Source: DATARH01 sp050246595 | GTDB lineage: Bacteria > Pseudomonadota > Alphaproteobacteria > ATCC43930 > CGMCC-115725 | NCBI GenBank assembly: GCA_050246595.1 | Contig: JBFWVT010000050.1 | Span: 1 to 34,191, forward strand | Direction: 5' to 3' | Length of the DNA: 34,191 nucleotides | Part shown: positions 6,742 to 14,436 of the stretch, piece by piece | How positions within the stretch are numbered: the stretch's first letter is position 1 | Layout of the letters: each line of letters begins with the position of its first letter | Translations under genes and position numbers: made by a program | The notes under the pieces: model-generated | Database searches by the model: none | Told to the model about the DNA's origin: nothing | The model's input: the letters and a program-made list of their open reading frames with translations, nothing else

Positions 6742-7898
6742 CTGGGGGCGCTGGTTTCCTCCTGCTCCTCGCCGCGCGCGGACAGGAATGCGCCGACCCC
6801 GTCGAGTGCCGGAATGTATTCGCAAAAGGTGCGGACCGCGACAAGCAGCGGGGTGGCCACGATCATCCCGACGATCGACCACAGCCAGGCCCACAGCGCG
6901 ATCGACAAAAACACGATCACCGTGTTGAGCCGCAACTGGCGGCCGACAAAATAGGGCGTCACCAGCTGGCCCTCGATCGTCGTCAGCAACAGGTACGAGA
7001 TGCCCGCGACGGCGCCCAGCCACAGACCGTCGCCGCTGATCAGACCGACCACCACGGTGAGCGCGACACCCGCGGCCGCTCCGGCATAGGGGATATAGTT
7101 GAACGCGAAAGCCGCGACGCCGAACAGCAGCGGGTTCGGCATTCCAAGGACCCACATCGTGGAACCGATCGCGACGCCGAGTCCGATATTGATTACCGTG
7201 ATTGTGAACAGATAGGTCGAGAGCTTCAGCTCGATATCGCGCGCGATGCGTACCGCGCGTTTCTTGTCGCTCAGCGTCGGCAGGACATGAATAATCTTCT
7301 CATAGATCATGTCTCCCGATGACAGAAGAAAAAACAGGAGCACCAGCACAAAGACAATCTGCGCGATGAGGAGCGGCGCGAGCCAGGCGAGCGAAGCGGT
7401 GATGCCCGGCTGTCTGACGACGACTTCGGGCACCTGCGGAGCGGCCGGATTCCTGGCGATCCTGTCAACCTGCTCGGTGACCTCCGCGACCTGCGCGGCG
7501 ACGCCGCGCAGGTCGCGCATCTTGGTCTGCAAATCGTCGACAATACTCGGCGCACGGTTGATCCAATCCGACACCGGCCCGGAGAGGGCGAGTATTCCCG
7601 CGACGACGACAGCAAGCAGGGCGCCGACAATAAGAGTGGCGCAAAGCCAGGACGATATTCCGTGCCGGTTGAGAAACCGGCGTACCGGGCTGAATACCAG
7701 AGCCAGCAGAAAGGCCAGCACAACCGGCATCAGAAACTCGCGCGCATAGGCCAGACCCGCGAGCAGCAACAGGACGAAGATCCCGATCGCGGCCCAACTC
7801 GGGGCCGGGTGCGCCCGGGTCGGGTCGGCCGCAGCGACCGCGTCTATCGGTTCCGGCTGCGGCGCGGCACCCGGCTTCTCAAAAGCAATGTCGTTCAC
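6732..7898 (-). CDS. AI-2E/PerM-family membrane transporter
   Basis: About 388 residues of a polytopic inner-membrane protein of the AI-2E transporter (PerM/UPF0118) family. Two N-terminal membrane helices (AAIGIFVLLLLAGLAY and VVLAFLLALVFSPV), a third at LIVGALLAVVVAGILAL, an extramembrane amphipathic linker with heptad-like spacing (SDWINRAPSIVDDLQTKMRDL), and four or five C-terminal helices with the family segments PNPLLFGVAAFAFNYIPYAG and EGQLVTPYFVGRQLRLN. Members export autoinducer-2 or exchange ions; the substrate cannot be read from sequence. GTG at 7898 has GGGAG 8 nt upstream. An upstream start at 7994 adds 32 unremarkable residues. The C-terminus runs into the 14-bp tandem repeat. 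Confidence 0.85.
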   Translation of the reverse strand: MNDIAFEKPGAAPQPEPIDAVAAADPTRAHPAPSWAAIGIFVLLLLAGLAYAREFLMPVVLAFLLALVFSPVRRFLNRHGISSWLCATLIVGALLAVVVAGILALSGPVSDWINRAPSIVDDLQTKMRDLRGVAAQVAEVTEQVDRIARNPAAPQVPEVVVRQPGITASLAWLAPLLIAQIVFVLVLLFFLLSSGDMIYEKIIHVLPTLSDKKRAVRIARDIELKLSTYLFTITVINIGLGVAIGSTMWVLGMPNPLLFGVAAFAFNYIPYAGAAAGVALTVVVGLISGDGLWLGAVAGISYLLLTTIEGQLVTPYFVGRQLRLNTVIVFLSIALWAWLWSIVGMIVATPLLVAVRTFCEYIPALDGVGAFLSARGEEQEETSAPSAT

Positions 7899-8117
7899 CC
7901 CTGTGACTCCCGCGGCCGTGTTGCAAAAACGTGACGGTTCACGCGAGAGTTCCGGGCACAATCCGACGGCGATGCCGACCCGCCGCCGGCGCACGCCCGA
8001 GGCCGGAAACCGCGGCTTGTGCCGGCTCGTCAGTCGGGTCGCGGGTCGGAGGCGCGAGGCCTTGCCGACCCCGCGACACTCGATACCGGCCCCTTTCGGC
8101 CTCCGGGCGGCCTGCCG

Positions 8118-8888
8118 CTAGCGGGTGGTTGTCTGCTCCGTGCTGCTGGTCGCGCCGCCGGTACCGGTACTGCTCGTTGCGCCGCCAGTCCCGGTGCTGC
8201 TGACCGTGCCGGGGGTGCCGGTGCTGCTCGTCGCGCCACCGGTGCCGGTACTGCTCGTGGCACCGCCGGTGCCGGTGACGCTGGCCGCGCCGGCGGTTCC
8301 GGTGCTGCTCGTGGCACCGCCGGTGGCGCTTGCCCCCGCCTGGTCGGTGGGGTTGACGACGACGCCGTAGAGCCCCTCAGAACTCACCTGCATCAGGATT
8401 CGAGAGCCGTCCGGCGCCATCGCCCGGATCAGATAGGATTGCGGCAGCACCGTGACATTCTTGAACCCGCTCGATTCCAGCGAGCGCTTGATCTGGTTCT
8501 GCGTCGTAAACGACACGGAACCGGAACCGGACTGTCCCATCTGCGGGGGCCCCATCTGCGGCGGACCCATCTGCGACCCCATCTGCGCGGGACCCATTTG
8601 CTGCGGGTAGCCGCCCTGCATCCCTTGTCCCATTTGGCCATGCTGCATCATGCGCTGGTGGTGCCGCATCATTTGCTGCATCTGCCCGGGCTGCATTTGA
8701 CCCTGCTGCATTGGACCCTGCCACATCGGACCCTGCTGCGGCTGGGAATAGTCGTATCGGTCGTATCGGTCCTGGTTCATTTGCTGCCGGCCATACGGAC
8801 TGCCGGAATCATAGTAACCGCCTTGAGCAAAAGCGGGAGCGGCAAACAGGAGAGCCGACAACGCCAGGAAGGGAGCTGCAATGCGCAT
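8118..8888 (-). CDS. Secreted Met/Gln-rich protein with PepSY-like domain and 9-residue repeats
   Basis: A 256-residue exported protein. Residues 1-22 are a signal peptide ending AFAQ. Residues about 25-120 are low-complexity, rich in Met, Gln, Gly and Pro (QMGPPQMG, MQQMMRHHQRMMQH). Residues about 123-180 form a compact segment (QNQIKRSLESSGFKNVTVLP, then RAMAPDGSRILMQV) resembling PepSY-type domains. The C-terminus is seven copies of a Thr/Ser/Gly unit (T-G-G-A-T-S-S-T-G). ATG at 8888 has GAGAGG 8 nt upstream; a GTG just before it is an alternative. Met- and His-rich stretches could bind copper, but that is inference. No family name is certain. Confidence 0.7.
   Translation of the reverse strand: MRIAAPFLALSALLFAAPAFAQGGYYDSGSPYGRQQMNQDRYDRYDYSQPQQGPMWQGPMQQGQMQPGQMQQMMRHHQRMMQHGQMGQGMQGGYPQQMGPAQMGSQMGPPQMGPPQMGQSGSGSVSFTTQNQIKRSLESSGFKNVTVLPQSYLIRAMAPDGSRILMQVSSEGLYGVVVNPTDQAGASATGGATSSTGTAGAASVTGTGGATSSTGTGGATSSTGTPGTVSSTGTGGATSSTGTGGATSSTEQTTTR
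8140..8328. repeat. Seven tandem 27-bp coding repeats
   Basis: Seven uninterrupted units of exactly 27 bp (8140-8166, 8167-8193, 8194-8220, 8221-8247, 8248-8274, 8275-8301, 8302-8328), each beginning GTGCTGCT-like on the plus strand. They encode nine-residue Thr/Ser/Gly repeats at the C-terminus of the secreted protein. Units differ at several, often third-codon, positions, so the array is not a recent duplication. Confidence 0.9.
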
Positions 8889-9232
8889 CACGAATTCCTC
8901 TCGGAAATTTGGCGCTCAATGACGAGCGGACGCCCCGCCAACGGCAAAACGCCGGCATAATCTCCGAAAAAATCGAGGCGCGAACCTGCCGTCCCGGAAC
9001 CTGCTGTCCCGACCGGGGCGGGACGCGAACCCGAACCGGCACCGCCGGCCCGCCGCCCGCTCCCGGCAACGGCCGCGACGCTAGAGCCCGATCGCGTCGG
9101 GTTGAGCCGTCATTCCCGCGTGATCCCCGGATCAAGTCCGGGGAGGAAGCCAGGGGCAACCGCCACCCCGCCTGCCCTGGACCCCCGCTTTCGCGGGGGT
9201 GACAAAGGTGCTTCCATCTAATCGGATCACAT
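8889..9232. other. Intergenic region with composite REP-like repeat
   Basis: 344 bp with no supported gene. The right part (about 9107-9203) is a composite repeat: CCCCGGA-TCAAG-TCCGGGG at 9125-9143 (identical to the core at 5066-5084), CCAGGG / CCCTGG at 9150-9155 and 9175-9180, and ACCCCCGC-TTTC-GCGGGGGT at 9181-9200. The last hairpin lies 32 bp past the NIPSNAP gene stop and could end its transcript. The left part (8912-9100) shows nothing recognisable. Confidence 0.6.
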
Positions 9233-9853
9233 CTAGCGCAGCGGCGAGAACGCGGCCGGGATCACCAGCATGTTCTCCTGCTTCAGCATGCGCCCGGGCG
9301 CGCCGCCTCGCGGCGGCCAGATGCCGTCGCGCCGCGCCTTCTCGCGCACCTCGAAGCGTTCGGCGGCGTCCTTGTAGGCCCAGATGTGACACCACAGGTT
9401 CAGATCGCCCAACTCGGAATAGCCGGCAAAAGCGAGCGGCGACAACTTTGTGCGCTCGCCGATCTGGGCCGACCAGCGCTCGATCTGCTCTGGGATCGCG
9501 CCGGGGCGCATCGTGTAGACGCGGATTTCATAGAGGCCGCCGAGCTGGCGCGGTTCGAGCTTTGGCGAGAACGGTGCCGGGATGTAGACTTGGCTTTTCT
9601 GGTCGACAACAAATTCGCGCGTATTCGGCGGCCAGCCGTCGAGCTTTAATGCCTCGGCGCGCTTGCGGGTGCGTTCCTCGAGGTCCTCATAAGGCCAGAC
9701 ATGGATCACCTGGTTGAGCGGCCCGACCTCGGTGTGCCAGAACGCGGCGAGCGGCGACACCTTGGCGCGGGCCGGCAGTGCCTGCGCAAAACGCTCCTCG
9801 AATTGCGGAACGGTGCCCGGTTGCAGCGTATAGGTGCGGATTTCGACGATCAT
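9233..9853 (-). CDS. NIPSNAP family protein, two tandem domains
   Basis: A 206-residue cytoplasmic protein of two NIPSNAP ferredoxin-like (dimeric alpha-beta barrel) domains. The first begins MIVEIRTYTLQPGTVPQFEE and the second, near residue 107, YEIRVYTMRPGAIPEQIE. Each contains a matching strand: the first PLNQVIHVWPYEDLEER, the second DLNLWCHIWAYKDAAER. The biochemical role of bacterial NIPSNAP proteins is poorly defined. The start is ATG at 9853 with GGAGA 8 nt upstream; the 20 upstream codons of the longer frame are rejected. It is divergent from the ABC exporter operon. Confidence 0.88.
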   Translation of the reverse strand: MIVEIRTYTLQPGTVPQFEERFAQALPARAKVSPLAAFWHTEVGPLNQVIHVWPYEDLEERTRKRAEALKLDGWPPNTREFVVDQKSQVYIPAPFSPKLEPRQLGGLYEIRVYTMRPGAIPEQIERWSAQIGERTKLSPLAFAGYSELGDLNLWCHIWAYKDAAERFEVREKARRDGIWPPRGGAPGRMLKQENMLVIPAAFSPLR

Positions 9854-9946
9854 CGGGTGTTCTCCCGTGCGGTTTGACGGCGGGACGCTAGACCCGCCGG
9901 CGCGCCCCGGCAAGACAAGACAGCAAGACGGGACAGAACGCGCGCC

Positions 9947-9986
9947 TTACATCGGGCCGCCGCCCGTGATAAAACCCGCGATGTAA
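9947..9986. promoter_or_regulatory. Inverted repeat between divergent genes (possible operator)
   Basis: TTACATCG (9947-9954) and CGATGTAA (9979-9986) are perfect inverted arms separated by 24 bp, inside which GGGC...GCCC can also pair. The element lies between the divergent NIPSNAP gene (start 9853) and devB-like gene (start 10045). Position suggests an operator or shared control site; no regulator gene is adjacent. Confidence 0.35.
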
Positions 9987-10044
9987 CCGCCCGGAAATTC
10001 TCCTCGTTTAATCGCACCGCGCGCTTGGCAGGCTCGGGTTTCGC

Positions 10045-11100
10045 ATGAACATTGGGTTGCTCGGCTCGCTTGTTCTGGCTGCCGCGGCGGCGGGGCTGGT
10101 CGTGACCGCGCAGTTGCCGCGCGACGAAGCGAACCCGGCGCCGGCGGCGGAGTTGCGGGCGGAAAGCGACATCGTCGTGAGCCGCGGGCGGCTGGAACCG
10201 CTCGACGGCTCACGCCATGTCAGCGCCTCGCTCAATTCCGGCCAGCCGGTCGTCGCCCGGCTGATGGTCGACAAGGGCAGCCGGGTCGCTGCCGGCGAGA
10301 TCACGGCCGAACTGGATCAGACCGAAGCGAACCGCGCCGCGGTCGCGGCCAACAAAGCGCAGCTGGCGCGCGCCCGCGCCGTGCTGACGCAGCTCAAGGC
10401 GAGCGCCAAACCGGCCGAGATCGACAGGCAGCGGGCGCTCGTAAAACAGCGCGAGGCCGAACTCGAACTCGCCGAAATCGAGCGCCAACGCGCCGAAATG
10501 CTGCGCAGACAGGGGGCGCAATCGGATGCCGCGCTGACCTTCCGCATGCTCGACGAGGCGCGGCTCCGGGCGCTGCTCGATCAGGCGCGCAGCGGGCTCG
10601 CCGCATTGAGCGAGCCGCGGCAATCCGATCTCGATGTCGCTTCCGCCGATGTCGCGGTCGCCGAGGCGCAGCTGGCGCAGTCGCGGGCGCAACTCGAAAC
10701 CAGCCTGGTACGCGCACCGCGGGCCGGGATCGTCACCGAGCTTTTCGCGCGTCCGGGCGAACGGATCGGCGCAAACGGAATTTACGAACTGGCCGATCTC
10801 GACCGTCTCTACGCGATCGCCGAGATCGACGAAGCGTCCGTCGCCCGCATCCGGACGGGAGCGCGGGCCGCGCTGTTCGACCGCCTCGGGCGCGAGCTTG
10901 GAAAAGGCGCGGTCGTGCGCATCGGCAGCCGCGTGTTCGACGCGAGCCGGCCGAGCGAAAGCGTCAGGCTCGGCAAGAATTCGCGGATCGTCGAGGTCGC
11001 GATCGAGCCGAACGATTTCGGCGCATTGCCGCCGATCCTCGGCCTCGAAATCGTCGTCAAGATCGACGCGGGCAGGCGCGGGGAGACGCCGCAATCCTGA
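10045..11100 (+). CDS. devB: DevB-type membrane fusion protein of an ABC exporter
   Basis: A 351-residue periplasmic adaptor (HlyD/DevB family). An N-terminal membrane anchor (residues about 4-24, LGSLVLAAAAAGLVVTA) is followed by a lipoyl-like half (SASLNSGQPVVARLMVDKGS), a long alpha-helical hairpin (about 85-215; many Ala/Glu/Arg heptads, such as KPAEIDRQRALVKQREAELE) and a second lipoyl half with VRAPRAGIVTELFARPGERI, then beta-barrel domains. It links the inner-membrane DevC/DevA transporter to a TolC-type outer channel, which is not in the window. The start is ATG at 10045 with a weak ribosome binding site. The devC-like gene follows within 15 bp and devA overlaps that gene. Confidence 0.85.
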   Translation: MNIGLLGSLVLAAAAAGLVVTAQLPRDEANPAPAAELRAESDIVVSRGRLEPLDGSRHVSASLNSGQPVVARLMVDKGSRVAAGEITAELDQTEANRAAVAANKAQLARARAVLTQLKASAKPAEIDRQRALVKQREAELELAEIERQRAEMLRRQGAQSDAALTFRMLDEARLRALLDQARSGLAALSEPRQSDLDVASADVAVAEAQLAQSRAQLETSLVRAPRAGIVTELFARPGERIGANGIYELADLDRLYAIAEIDEASVARIRTGARAALFDRLGRELGKGAVVRIGSRVFDASRPSESVRLGKNSRIVEVAIEPNDFGALPPILGLEIVVKIDAGRRGETPQS

Positions 11101-11114
11101 ACCGCCTGCGCCAG

Positions 11115-12284
11115 TTGCGGCCGCTCGGGCCGTTTGCCGCCCGGCAGCTTTTCCGTCAGCGGCACGGTATCGCGACCTCGCTGATCGGGGTCGGCGCGGC
11201 GATCGTGCTGATCTTTATGCAGCTCGGCTTGAAGCAAGCGCTGATGAACAGCGCCACCCGCCTGCACGCCGCGCTGACCGGCGAGATTGTCGTCCTCAGC
11301 CCGCATTACCAAATGCTCGACCGCGCGACCTGGATACCGGGCCGCCTGTTGACCAAAGCGCGCGAAGAGCCGAGGGTCGTATCGGCCGACCCGCTTTTTG
11401 TCGCTAACCTGTATGTCCGCGACATTGCGACCGGCACGGTGCGGCTGATCGCGGCCTACGGCTTCGACCCGGCCCGCCCGGTGCTCGACCTGCCCGGCCT
11501 TGCAGCGCAGCGCGAGATGCTGGATGTGCCGCGCCGGGCGCTGTTCGACCGGTTGTCGCGGCCGATCTACGGACCGATCGAGGCGGAGCTGAAGGAACAC
11601 GGCGTCGCGCGCCTTGGGTTGGCCTTCGCCAGCCTGCCGCTTCAGCCGGATATCGAAATCGTCGGCACCGTCGCGCTCGGGCCGAGTATCGCAAGCGACG
11701 GCGCGATCGTCATCGGTCGGGACAGCCTGTCGCAACTTAACGGCGTCGCGCTTGACCGCCCGAATTTCGGCGTGATCCGCCTCGCGCCCGGCGCCGATCC
11801 AAACGCTGTCGCGCGGCGCCTGCAACACCGGCTCGGGGTCGAGGCGTGGGTCCTGACGAAGGCGCAATTCATCGCCGCCGAACAGGATGCCTGGGCGCGG
11901 CTGACGCCGATCGGCATCATCTTCACGCTGGGCGTCTTCGTCGGCGGCGGCATCGGTCTCGCCTTCATCTACCAGATTTTGCAGATGAACATTCGCAACA
12001 ATCTGGCCTCGTATGCGGTGCTGAAGTCGATGGGGTATCCCGATTCGTTCTTTTTCGCACTGGTCGGCGAAATCTCGGCGATCGTCGGTATTGTCAGCTT
12101 TGCGGCGGCGCTGCCGGCGGTATGGCTGCTGTATTGGGGCACCACGGCAGCAACGGGACTCGACATGAGGATGCGGCCGGAAATGGCGCTGCTCGTGCTC
12201 GCGGTCGTTTTGCTGATCAGCCTGATCTCGGCGCTGCTCGCGTTGCGCAAATTGCGCGCCGCCGACCCGGTGAGCCTGTTCTGA
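11115..12284 (+). CDS. devC: DevC-type ABC exporter permease
   Basis: A 389-residue inner-membrane permease of the FtsX/MacB type, DevC subgroup. One N-terminal helix (ATSLIGVGAAIVLIFMQLG, with the family FMQLG motif), a large periplasmic domain (about residues 40-260), and three C-terminal helices (GVFVGGGIGLAFIYQI, IVGIVSFAAALPAVWLLY, LLVLAVVLLISLISALLAL) ending KLRAADPVSLF, the usual permease tail. Start choice is uncertain: TTG at 11115 is the first conventional codon in frame; a CTG at 11097 overlapping the devB stop would add six residues. Its stop TGA shares one base with the devA ATG. Confidence 0.85.
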   Translation: MRPLGPFAARQLFRQRHGIATSLIGVGAAIVLIFMQLGLKQALMNSATRLHAALTGEIVVLSPHYQMLDRATWIPGRLLTKAREEPRVVSADPLFVANLYVRDIATGTVRLIAAYGFDPARPVLDLPGLAAQREMLDVPRRALFDRLSRPIYGPIEAELKEHGVARLGLAFASLPLQPDIEIVGTVALGPSIASDGAIVIGRDSLSQLNGVALDRPNFGVIRLAPGADPNAVARRLQHRLGVEAWVLTKAQFIAAEQDAWARLTPIGIIFTLGVFVGGGIGLAFIYQILQMNIRNNLASYAVLKSMGYPDSFFFALVGEISAIVGIVSFAAALPAVWLLYWGTTAATGLDMRMRPEMALLVLAVVLLISLISALLALRKLRAADPVSLF

Positions 12285-12979
12285 TGCCGGCGGCGGCCGA
12301 GAGCGGGCCGGTCATCCGCGTCGAGAACCTCAGCTACACGTTTGGCGCGGGTGCAAACCGGCGGCAGGTTCTCGACCGGGTGACGATGTCGGTCGATGCG
12401 TCGGAGATCGTGCTGCTGACCGGGCCGTCGGGATCGGGCAAGACAACGCTGCTGACCCTGATCGGCACACTGCGCCGGGCGCAGCAGGGCAGCATTCGCG
12501 TTCTCGGCAGGGAACTGGTGTCGGCGACGCCGCGCGAATTGCTCGAAGCGCGCAGCCGCATCCGTTTTGTGTTCCAGCGCCACAATCTGATCGAGTGCCT
12601 GACGGTGCTGGAAAACGTCCTGAGCGGGCTGGTGCTGCTGCCGGAATCACAGCCGGAATGGGACCGCGCTCGGGCGCGGGCCGTGCTCGACGCGATCGGG
12701 CTCGGCGACCGCCTCGCTTCCTATCCCGATCAGCTTTCGGGCGGCCAGCAGCAGCGGGTGGCGGTGGCGCGCGCGATCGTCGGTCTGCCGGACGTGCTGA
12801 TCGCCGACGAGCCGACCGCCTCGCTCGACCGCGTTTCGGGGCGCATCGTCATGGAGCAGATCGTCAAGCTCAGCAAGTCGCTCGGCTGCGCCACGCTGAT
12901 CTCAACGCATGACGACCGGATCATCGAGATGGGCGACCGCCGGCTGTACATCGAGGACGGTCGGATACTGCCGGCGTGA
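12284..12979 (+). CDS. devA: DevA-type ABC exporter ATP-binding protein
   Basis: A 231-residue nucleotide-binding subunit of the MacB/LolD/DevA type. Walker A GPSGSGKTT at 47-55, Q-loop region RFVFQRHNLIECLTV, signature LSGGQQQRVAVARAI, Walker B VLIADEPTASLD and H-loop STHDDRI are all intact. It energises the DevC permease and DevB adaptor; in cyanobacteria this exporter moves glycolipids, but in proteobacteria the substrate is not known from sequence. ATG at 12284 overlaps the devC stop by one base (TGATG), giving tight coupling. A longer open frame upstream (from 11846) only shadows devC. It converges on the VOC gene 19 bp away. Confidence 0.92.
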   Translation: MPAAAESGPVIRVENLSYTFGAGANRRQVLDRVTMSVDASEIVLLTGPSGSGKTTLLTLIGTLRRAQQGSIRVLGRELVSATPRELLEARSRIRFVFQRHNLIECLTVLENVLSGLVLLPESQPEWDRARARAVLDAIGLGDRLASYPDQLSGGQQQRVAVARAIVGLPDVLIADEPTASLDRVSGRIVMEQIVKLSKSLGCATLISTHDDRIIEMGDRRLYIEDGRILPA

Positions 12980-12998
12980 TCCGGTCGGGGTTGTGGCG

Positions 12999-13925
12999 CT
13001 ACCGGGTCTCGACCAGCTCGATTGCCTCGCGGCTCGGGCCTTCGATCATCACGGCGCGGGTGTCGCCGAGACGGTACGGGCCGTCGATGACGGCGACCCC
13101 CTCGCCTTTCAGCTTGGCGATCCAGGCGTCGAGATCGGCGACCGAGAGGCCGATATGGTCCTGCATCTGGCCGCGGCTCGGCACCAGCTTCTCGCTTCCC
13201 TGATTGGCGTACCAGGTCAGCACGACATCGCCGAACTCGACACCGGCGCGCGGCGTGCGGAACATGCCCTCGCGGTTCAGCGCCGGCCAGGTGCGGTCCG
13301 CGCCGCGCGGCACCTGGCAATTCTGCTCGGTCAGCTCGGTGTCGGGAAAGCCGGCGCGCACCGGCGCGTTGAGGTGCTTTTTATACCAGAGCAGCGCGCA
13401 GAACGGCTGCTCGTGCCACATATGGACGTGGTTGAAGCGCTCCTGCGGATAATCGCCGGCGATCTCGAACAGCGCGTCCTCCGGGCCGCCCGACATATAG
13501 GCGAACCCGCCCTTGCGGGTCGGCTGGATGTTTTTCGCGCGGGCCTCGGCGATTTCGGTCCTGGTGCGGCCAAGCGCGCCGGCTTCGCCCGGCCAGGTGT
13601 CGCTGCTGACCAGCACCGTCCCGCCCTCGTCGCTGGTATAGAGCGGCCGCATCGTCACCTCGGGGCGTTCGCGGAAACGGCGCACGGTTTCCTGCGCATC
13701 GGTGACGTGCCAGCCGAAATGCCAGATCGCGCTCTGCGGCAAGGTCGGCGGCGGGGTGTCCACCTTGTCGAACAGGATCATCACGTTGTTTGGCGAGAAC
13801 AGCGCTTGGTGCCCGCCCCAGCTTCCCTTTTTTGTACTCGGAAACTGCCGGACATAGAAATCGATCGCCGCGTCGGGATCGGCCGAATTGAGGTGCAGAT
13901 GGTGAAAACCGGGGATCGGCAGCAT
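12999..13925 (-). CDS. VOC family protein (two glyoxalase-type domains)
   Basis: A 308-residue vicinal-oxygen-chelate protein. Domain one starts FHHLHLNSADPDAAIDFYVR; its partner strands include IWHFGWHVTD. Domain two includes FNHVHMWHEQPFCALLWYKK and later QDHIGLSVADLDAWIAKLKG. His residues in the paired beta-alpha-beta-beta-beta units (H-x-H at the first strand, H-I-G-L near 265) could hold a metal, as in dioxygenases and glyoxalases. The substrate is unknown. ATG at 13925 has GAGGAG 7 nt upstream; the 34 codons before it are spurious. It is divergent from the SelW-like gene. Confidence 0.82.
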   Translation of the reverse strand: MLPIPGFHHLHLNSADPDAAIDFYVRQFPSTKKGSWGGHQALFSPNNVMILFDKVDTPPPTLPQSAIWHFGWHVTDAQETVRRFRERPEVTMRPLYTSDEGGTVLVSSDTWPGEAGALGRTRTEIAEARAKNIQPTRKGGFAYMSGGPEDALFEIAGDYPQERFNHVHMWHEQPFCALLWYKKHLNAPVRAGFPDTELTEQNCQVPRGADRTWPALNREGMFRTPRAGVEFGDVVLTWYANQGSEKLVPSRGQMQDHIGLSVADLDAWIAKLKGEGVAVIDGPYRLGDTRAVMIEGPSREAIELVETR

Positions 13926-14105
13926 TTCGGGTCTCCTCGCATTTTGCGCACTATGCCCGAGCGCGGCGCGACGGAAAACCTCGGGCCGCTGTTGGTGCTC
14001 CGGCGAGCGCGCGGCGTCGGCCGACACGGCGCGGCATCGGTGCTGTCATCCCCGGTCGGGCGTGCTAACCTCGCGGATGCCGCTTATTCGGCACAGGAGA
14101 AGAGG

Positions 14106-14333
14106 ATGAAGGTCAGGATCGAGTGGTGCAAACCCTGAAATTATGAACCGCGCGCTCTCCGTGCGAGGGCAATACTGGAGCGTTACGGGGCCGAGGTCGA
14201 GTTGGTGCCCGGGGTGGCCGGCGTGTTCGACATCACCGTCGACGGACGGCTCGCCTATTCGAAAAAGCAGACCGGAACCTTTCCGACCGACGAAGAGGTC
14301 GAGGCGATCGGAGCGGCCGGCAAAACTCCCTGA
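14106..14333 (+). CDS. SelW/Rdx-family selenoprotein with in-frame UGA (Sec11)
   Basis: A 75-residue SelT/SelW/SelH (Rdx) protein if TGA at 14136-14138 is read as selenocysteine. It begins MKVRIEWCKPU (U = Sec, residue 11), placing Cys8 and Sec11 in the C-x-x-U redox motif, and the frame continues with family sequence: NYEPRALRARAILERYGAEV, then VPGVAGVFDITVDGRLAYSK, then TGTFPTDEEVEAIG. The family typically has V-R-I-x-Y-C-x-x-[CU], L-R-A, G-x-F-x-V-x-x-d-g, K and G-x-F-P. AGGAG lies 7 nt before ATG at 14106. Expected role is thioredoxin-like redox chemistry. Ends at TGA 14331. Without recoding it would be a 10-residue fragment. No sel genes are in the window. Confidence 0.85.
14149..14165 (+). 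promoter_or_regulatory. Candidate bacterial SECIS hairpin
   Basis: Stem CGCGC (14149-14153) pairs with GTGCG (14161-14165) through four Watson-Crick pairs and one G-U, closing the 7-nt loop GCTCTCC. The loop begins 16 nt after the UGA codon and its first base is G, as expected for the bacterial SECIS consensus recognised by SelB. The stem is short, so the structure needs folding and comparison with homologues. Confidence 0.55.
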
Positions 14334-14358
14334 GCAGATAACCGAATATTGAGTGCGG

Positions 14359-14388
14359 AAGCCCGTCGGTATGCGGCGGGTTTCTCTT
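14359..14388 (+). terminator. Rho-independent terminator of the SelW-like gene
   Basis: CCCGTCG (14362-14368), loop GTATG, CGGCGGG (14374-14380): a 7-bp stem with one G-U pair, extendable by AAG/TTT, followed by the T-rich TTTCTCTT. It lies 26 bp after the TGA at 14331, which supports that position as the true end of the UGA-containing gene. Confidence 0.75.
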
Positions 14389-14436
14389 ATGTCGTCCCGA
14401 TGCAGACCCGAGGCCTATCAGGGAGCGTCGGACCGG

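Noticed and set aside
8140..8328. CRISPR-like array
   Set aside because: Units are contiguous 27-bp coding repeats with no spacers, in frame within a secreted protein.
11846..12283. Upstream extension of devA by 146 codons
   Set aside because: The sequence is a shifted shadow of devC; the ABC domain starts properly at ATG 12284 overlapping the devC stop.
12909..14138. 409-codon plus-strand ORF opposite the VOC gene
   Set aside because: Antisense shadow; it also runs into the start of the SelW-like gene in another frame.
14106..14138. Reading the TGA at 14136 as a true stop (10-residue peptide or pseudogene)
   Set aside because: Conserved family sequence continues in frame past it, the UGA sits at the Sec position, and hairpin and terminator positions fit the longer gene.
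14143..14352. 69-codon plus-strand ORF over the SelW-like gene
   Set aside because: Out of frame with the conserved Rdx sequence and without a ribosome binding site.
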